From NCBI RefSeq assembly GCF_017876495.1, contig NZ_JAGIOB010000001.1, forward strand, positions 2,852,001 through 2,916,000: a stretch of DNA of 64,000 nt. Reading direction: 5' to 3'. Of the stretch, positions 60,484 to 64,000 are shown piece by piece. Within the stretch, counting starts at the first letter, position 1; each line of letters opens with the position of its first letter. The notes below the pieces were generated by a model. It worked only from the letters and a program-made list of their open reading frames with translations, had not been told where the DNA came from and did no database searches. Origin of the DNA: Microlunatus capsulatus. Lineage in GTDB: Bacteria; Actinomycetota; Actinomycetes; Propionibacteriales; Propionibacteriaceae. Position numbers and translations under genes: made by a program.

Positions 60484-61341
60484 GTGACGACGCCCCCGGC
60501 CGTGCACGGTCTGCCCGCTCCCGGCCGGACCCTGGTGATGGGCGTCCTCAACGTCACCCCCGACTCGTTCTCGGACGGCGGCCGCTGGTTCGACACCGAC
60601 GCCGCCGTCGCCCACGGGCTGGCCCTGGCCGCCGAGGGCGCCGACCTCGTCGACGTCGGCGGCGAGTCCACCCGTCCCGGCGCCGAGCGGCCCGACCTGG
60701 CCGAGGAGCTGCGCCGGGTGGTGCCCGTCGTCGAGGCGCTCACCGCCGCCGGCGTCGTCGTCAGCACCGACACGATGCGCGCCGAGGTGGCCGCGGCCGC
60801 CGTCGGGGCGGGGGCCCGGCTGGTCAACGACGTCTCGGGCGGGCTGGCCGACCCGGAGATGCTGCCCTGCGTCGCCGGCCTGGACGTCGCCTACGTCTGC
60901 ATGCACTGGCGCGGCCACGCGGGCGTGATGCAGGAGCGCGCCGGCTACGCCGACGTGGTGGACGACGTGGTCGCCGAGCTCGCCGCCCGCCTCGACGCCG
61001 CCCGGGCCGCGGGGATCGGCGATGACCGGCTGGTCGTGGACGCCGGGTACGGGTTCGCCAAGACCGGGGAGCACAACTGGGCGCTGCTGCAGCGGCCCGA
61101 GGCCCTCGCCGGCCTCGGCGTGCCGCAGCTGGTCGGGGTCTCGCGCAAGGCGTTCCTCGGGGCGCTGCTGCCCGACGGCGCGGGCCGGCCCCGCCCGGCG
61201 GCCGGCCGCGACGACGCCACGACGGCCCTCACCACCGTGCTGGCGCTGCAGGGCGCGTGGGGGGTCCGGGTGCACGCGGTGCGCGCCAGCCGCGACGCCG
61301 TCGCCGTCGTCGAGCGGCTGGGCCGTCGTTCGTCCGGATGA
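60484..61341 (+). CDS. folP: Dihydropteroate synthase
   Basis: 285-aa TIM-barrel enzyme joining pterin pyrophosphate and p-aminobenzoate. MGVLNVTPDSFSDGG is the first signature, VGGESTRPGA the second, and LVNDVSGG, YVCMHWRG and GVSRKAF follow. VVDAGYGFAKTGEHN is the pterin-site strand. I chose GTG 60484 from the -10 spacing; GTG 60481 is one codon earlier. A folP promoter inside the fol cluster suggests partly independent expression. Confidence 0.96.
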   Translation: MTTPPAVHGLPAPGRTLVMGVLNVTPDSFSDGGRWFDTDAAVAHGLALAAEGADLVDVGGESTRPGAERPDLAEELRRVVPVVEALTAAGVVVSTDTMRAEVAAAAVGAGARLVNDVSGGLADPEMLPCVAGLDVAYVCMHWRGHAGVMQERAGYADVVDDVVAELAARLDAARAAGIGDDRLVVDAGYGFAKTGEHNWALLQRPEALAGLGVPQLVGVSRKAFLGALLPDGAGRPRPAAGRDDATTALTTVLALQGAWGVRVHAVRASRDAVAVVERLGRRSSG

Positions 61342-61403
61342 CGTCCGCCGGTCCCGGTCCCGTTGCCGCGGGCAGGTAAGGTGCCCCTTCCAAGGAGGTG
61401 GGG

Positions 61404-61802
61404 ATGGTCGACGACACGCGTGCGCGCACGGCTGGGCCCGCCCGTGACCGGGTCGCCCTCCGCGGGCTGGCCGGCTTCGGGCACCACGGCGTCTTCGACT
61501 TCGAGCGCGAGCAGGGGCAGCGGTTCGTCGCCGACGTCGTCTGCACGCTCGACCTGGCCCCCGCCGCCGAGACCGACGACCTGGAGCTGACCGTCGACTA
61601 CGGCGTCCTCGCCGCCGACGTGGTGGCCGACATCGAGGGCGAGCCGCTGGACCTCATCGAGGCCCTCGCCGACCGGATCGCCCGCACCTGCCTCCGCCGT
61701 CCCGCGGTGGAGAGCGTCGAGGTCACCGTGCACAAGCCGGACGCCCCGATGCCCGTGCCCGCCACCGACGTCGCCGTCACCCTGACAAGGAGCAAGGCAT
61801 GA
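61404..61802 (+). CDS. folB: Dihydroneopterin aldolase
   Basis: 132 aa. FGHHGVFDFEREQGQRF carries the catalytic Glu (about 31), LTVDYGVLA and LIEALADRIA are conserved, and VTVHKPDAPMP ends the fold with its Lys. AAGGAGG (61392-61398) lies 5 nt before the ATG at 61404; an in-frame GTG at 61398 would overlap this site. Its TGA overlaps the folK ATG. Confidence 0.94.
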   Translation: MVDDTRARTAGPARDRVALRGLAGFGHHGVFDFEREQGQRFVADVVCTLDLAPAAETDDLELTVDYGVLAADVVADIEGEPLDLIEALADRIARTCLRRPAVESVEVTVHKPDAPMPVPATDVAVTLTRSKA

Positions 61803-62365
61803 CCTCCCCCAACCCGTACGCGATCGACACCGACACCCTCAGCGGCATGAAGCCGCTGCGCAAGGTCGTCTACTCCATCGGCTCGAACCTGGGCGACCGG
61901 CTCAGCAACCTCCAAGGCGCCGTCGACGCGCTGCGCGACACCCCGGACGTCATCGTCGTCGACGTCTCCTCGGTCTACGAGACGGCGGCCGTCGGCGGTC
62001 CCGAGGACAGCCCGGCCTTCCTCAACATCGTGCTGGTCGCCGAGACGACGCTGGAGCCGCGCACCCTGCTGGAGCGCGCCCAGGCCGTCGAGGACGCCTA
62101 CGGCCGCGACCGCAGCACCGGCCGCTGGAGCCCGCGCACCCTGGACGTCGACCTGATCCTCGTCGGCACCACCGAGGTGGACCAGCCCGACCTGACCCTG
62201 CCGCACCCGCTGGCCGGCGACCGCGGCTTCGTCCTCGTGCCGTGGGCCGAGGTCGACCCCAAGGGCACGCTGCCCGGGCGCCAGGGGACCGTCGCCGAGC
62301 TGGCCGACGCCGTCGACACCGCGGGCGTCACCCGGCGCGACGACCTGAGCGTCGAGAGCGACTGA
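61799..62365 (+). CDS. folK: HPPK, 6-hydroxymethyl-7,8-dihydropterin pyrophosphokinase
   Basis: 188 aa. It pyrophosphorylates the pterin for folP. VYSIGSNLGDRLSNL starts the fold, AFLNIVLVAET and RTLDVDLIL (Mg-binding Asp pair) follow, and LPHPLAGDRGFVLVPWAEVDP ends it. The first 22 residues are extra compared with E. coli. ATGA overlap with folB. Confidence 0.95.
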   Translation: MTSPNPYAIDTDTLSGMKPLRKVVYSIGSNLGDRLSNLQGAVDALRDTPDVIVVDVSSVYETAAVGGPEDSPAFLNIVLVAETTLEPRTLLERAQAVEDAYGRDRSTGRWSPRTLDVDLILVGTTEVDQPDLTLPHPLAGDRGFVLVPWAEVDPKGTLPGRQGTVAELADAVDTAGVTRRDDLSVESD

Positions 62366-62371
62366 CGCCGC

Positions 62372-62869
62372 TTGGCCGAGCAGCCGGGCGGGTCCGTCGC
62401 CCTCACGCCCCGTCGCGCCCTCGTGGTCGCCGCCCTCTTCGGCGGGCTGACGGGGTGGATCGTCGTCGTCACCGCGGGGGCGTTCGACGCCCTCCCGCCC
62501 CAGGTCCCGTGGTCCGCGCCGATCGGGCTGCTCGTCTTCGCCGCCCTCGTCGGCGCGCTGGCCCGCAGCACCCACCAGCGGATCCAGGTGCGCCGCGAGC
62601 GGGTGGAACCGCAGCGGGCCGTCGCCTTCCTGGTGCTGGGCAAGGCGTCGGCGCTGGCCGGTGCCCTGGTGGCGGGCGGCTACCTGGGGTTCGCCCTCAA
62701 CTTCCTGGGCGACCTGGACGCCGTGACCCCGCGCGAGCGGGTCGTGCGCTCCGCCGTCGCCGTGGTGGCCGGGCTGGCCCTGATGGTCGGTGGGCTGGCG
62801 CTGGAGCGGGCCTGCAAGGTGCCGGGCTCCGACGACGACGAGGACGAGCCGGACCGCGACCGCCGCTGA
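62372..62869 (+). CDS. DUF3180 family membrane protein
   Basis: 165 aa with four hydrophobic spans, an internal RRERVEPQRAVAFLVLGKASAL segment and an acidic Asp/Glu C-terminus. DUF3180 proteins follow folK in actinobacteria, and their function is unknown. The TTG at 62372 is 6 nt after folK. Confidence 0.85.
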   Translation: MAEQPGGSVALTPRRALVVAALFGGLTGWIVVVTAGAFDALPPQVPWSAPIGLLVFAALVGALARSTHQRIQVRRERVEPQRAVAFLVLGKASALAGALVAGGYLGFALNFLGDLDAVTPRERVVRSAVAVVAGLALMVGGLALERACKVPGSDDDEDEPDRDRR

Positions 62870-62914
62870 CGGAGTGGCCGCGCGCCGTTGCCGGGCCGGG
62901 CGGTGCCGCGCCGT

Positions 62915-62920
62915 TATCGT
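62915..62920 (+). promoter_or_regulatory. -10 box TATCGT, leaderless spacing
   Basis: 6 nt before the GTG at 62927. Confidence 0.5.
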
Positions 62921-62926
62921 GACGCC

Positions 62927-63610
62927 GTGACCTCCGTGCGCGCCTCCGCCTCCCGCTCCGCCCCGACCGCCGGCCTCCGGCGCGCGTCCGAGGTCGTGCT
63001 CGTCGCGGGGACCGTCATCGCCGTCGCCGCCGCCTTCGGCCCGCTGTGGGCCACCCGGGTCGGCGTCGCGGTCGCGGTGGCGGCCGCCGTGGTGGCCTGC
63101 GTGTGCGCCTGGCGCGAGCTGTTCAACGCCGAGCGCCGGCACGCCCGCACCCTGCTGCAGACCACCCAGCAGCACGGCGCCCAGCTGAGCGAGGAGCGCC
63201 GGCACAACGCGGAGGTCGTCGACACCCTCACCGACCGGGCCCGCGAGACCGTCGCCGTCGTCGACGGGCAGCGGGTCACCATCGCCGGGCTGCGGCACGA
63301 GGTCTTCTCCCTCGAGGGCGACCGGACCTCGCTGCGCACCGCCGTCGCCGACCGTGACCGGACCATCACCTCGCTGCGCACCACGGTGCAGAAGCAGGAG
63401 GTCCGGATCGTCGGGCTGGAGACCCGCGTCTCCGAGCTCGAGGCCGAGCTGGACGAGGACGGCGCCCAGGTGCACCAGATCCCGCAGCGCCCCCAGGACG
63501 AGCTCGACGCCCTCACCGAGCGCGAGGACTCCCTCGTCCTCGACCTGCGCACCCTCGAGACCATCCGCGGCGTCCTCCCCAACTACGAGGCCGACCGCCG
63601 CTTCGCCTGA
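62927..63610 (+). CDS. Membrane-anchored coiled-coil protein
   Basis: 227 aa. Two adjacent spans (about 22-42 and 44-62) form a hairpin. They are followed by a heptad-rich cytoplasmic coiled coil from about 66 to 180, with repeated R-x-x-x-L and TSLRT/TVQKQE patterns, and then an acidic tail. No enzymatic motif. It may be a scaffold or cell-division-type protein, but I cannot assign a function. Confidence 0.75.
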   Translation: MTSVRASASRSAPTAGLRRASEVVLVAGTVIAVAAAFGPLWATRVGVAVAVAAAVVACVCAWRELFNAERRHARTLLQTTQQHGAQLSEERRHNAEVVDTLTDRARETVAVVDGQRVTIAGLRHEVFSLEGDRTSLRTAVADRDRTITSLRTTVQKQEVRIVGLETRVSELEAELDEDGAQVHQIPQRPQDELDALTEREDSLVLDLRTLETIRGVLPNYEADRRFA

Positions 63611-63615
63611 GGCAC

Positions 63616-63654
63616 CCGCTCCCTGAGCCTCCGCTCCCTGAGCCTGTCGAAGGG
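63616..63654 (+). repeat. 15-bp tandem duplication plus GAGCCTGTCGAAGGG element
   Basis: CCGCTCCCTGAGCCT occurs twice in tandem (63616-63630, 63631-63645), and the second copy runs into GTCGAAGGG. The GAGCCTGTCGAAGG core resembles short dispersed repeats I recall from many GC-rich genomes. Confidence 0.6.
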
Positions 63655-63703
63655 CCCTGACGAGCCCAGACCGCGGTGACCGAGGAGACCACGGGGACCG
63701 CGC

Positions 63704-64000
63704 TCAGCGGTCGATGTCGCCCACGACGTACCCGACGGAGGCGAGCGCGACCTCGAGGTCGGCCACCGGCACGCCGACCAGGACCTGCTCCAGGGCGGCG
63801 GCGTTGCTGAACGACGGCGTCCGCAGGGCGAAGCGCCAGGGCGTCTTCTCCCCGCGCGAGACGACGAAGAACCCCGCCACGCCCAGCGGCGCCTCGAGCG
63901 CGAGGTAGGCCTCGCCCTCGGGCAGCTTGACGATCTTGCCCAGCCGCACCTCGACGGGCCCGCCGACGTCGGCGAGCCGGGCGGCACAGGCCGCGACGAG
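63704..64000 (-). CDS. NuoD-like (NADH dehydrogenase 49-kDa subunit) C-terminus, 5' end beyond window
   Basis: The last 98 residues are visible. LPEGEAYLALEAPLG, GFFVVSRG, RFALRTPSFSNAAALEQVL and the terminal VVGDIDR follow the C-terminus of NuoD and NiFe-hydrogenase large subunits. Typical NuoD has ESPRGE in this stretch and ends GxVDR. Here it is EAPLGV and GDIDR, so this may be a divergent paralogue rather than the main complex I subunit. Confidence 0.75.
   Translation of the reverse strand, partial: LVAACAARLADVGGPVEVRLGKIVKLPEGEAYLALEAPLGVAGFFVVSRGEKTPWRFALRTPSFSNAAALEQVLVGVPVADLEVALASVGYVVGDIDR

Overview
The window is a very GC-rich chromosomal segment from an actinobacterium. The evidence is the near-universal G/C third codon positions, the many GTG starts, the ATGA/GTGA stop-start overlaps, the -10 boxes lying about 6 nt before start codons (leaderless transcripts), the hpt-ftsH-folE-folP-folB-folK-DUF3180 order and the F420-associated zincin next to dacB and tilS. 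A Propionibacteriales-like organism is possible, but the sequence alone does not fix the family. I see no tRNA, rRNA, CRISPR array, insertion sequence or phage gene.

Region 1 (1-2892, minus strand) is an isoprenoid/carotenoid operon: idi, crtE-type prenyl diphosphate synthase and a phytoene desaturase that runs off the left edge. Region 2 (3303-43608) is a large accessory locus for a surface polysaccharide. It starts with two glycosyltransferases, a Gfo/Idh/MocA oxidoreductase and an unrecognised protein. A degenerate cytidylyltransferase, a CDP-alcohol phosphotransferase and an intact cytidylyltransferase follow. Further on are a Wzz/BY-kinase, a GT2, a PIG-V-like mannosyltransferase, two acyltransferases, an O-antigen-ligase-like polymerase, a GT2-GT4 fusion, a Wzx-type flippase, an FrhB-like Fe-S protein, a pyruvyl transferase and a WbaP-type priming glycosylphosphotransferase. 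A GDPD-like lipoprotein and a SixA phosphatase close it.

Four large exported proteins are embedded in this locus: two right-handed beta-helix proteins (10525-13092, 24309-26783) and two beta-propeller/PKD proteins (16107-22022, 36361-39237). All four share one module of about 200 residues, present five times in total. Three of them are adjacent to one of three paralogous small envelope proteins (9537-10274, 22119-22727, 39304-40080). I read this as a coordinated system that makes a glycan and the surface proteins that bind, process or display it. The gene calls are well supported; the joint function is inference.

Region 3 (43669-53238) is ordinary mixed metabolism: an acetyl-xylan-esterase-like hydrolase, gamma-glutamyltransferase, a RibD-C reductase, a TRM11-like methyltransferase, a CrcB pair, an alpha/beta hydrolase, a GH43-like protein, a sulfotransferase, a VOC protein and pyrophosphatase. 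Region 4 (53326-62869) is a conserved housekeeping block: dacB, zincin, tilS, hpt, ftsH and the folate genes. The right edge holds a coiled-coil membrane protein and the C-terminus of a NuoD-like protein.
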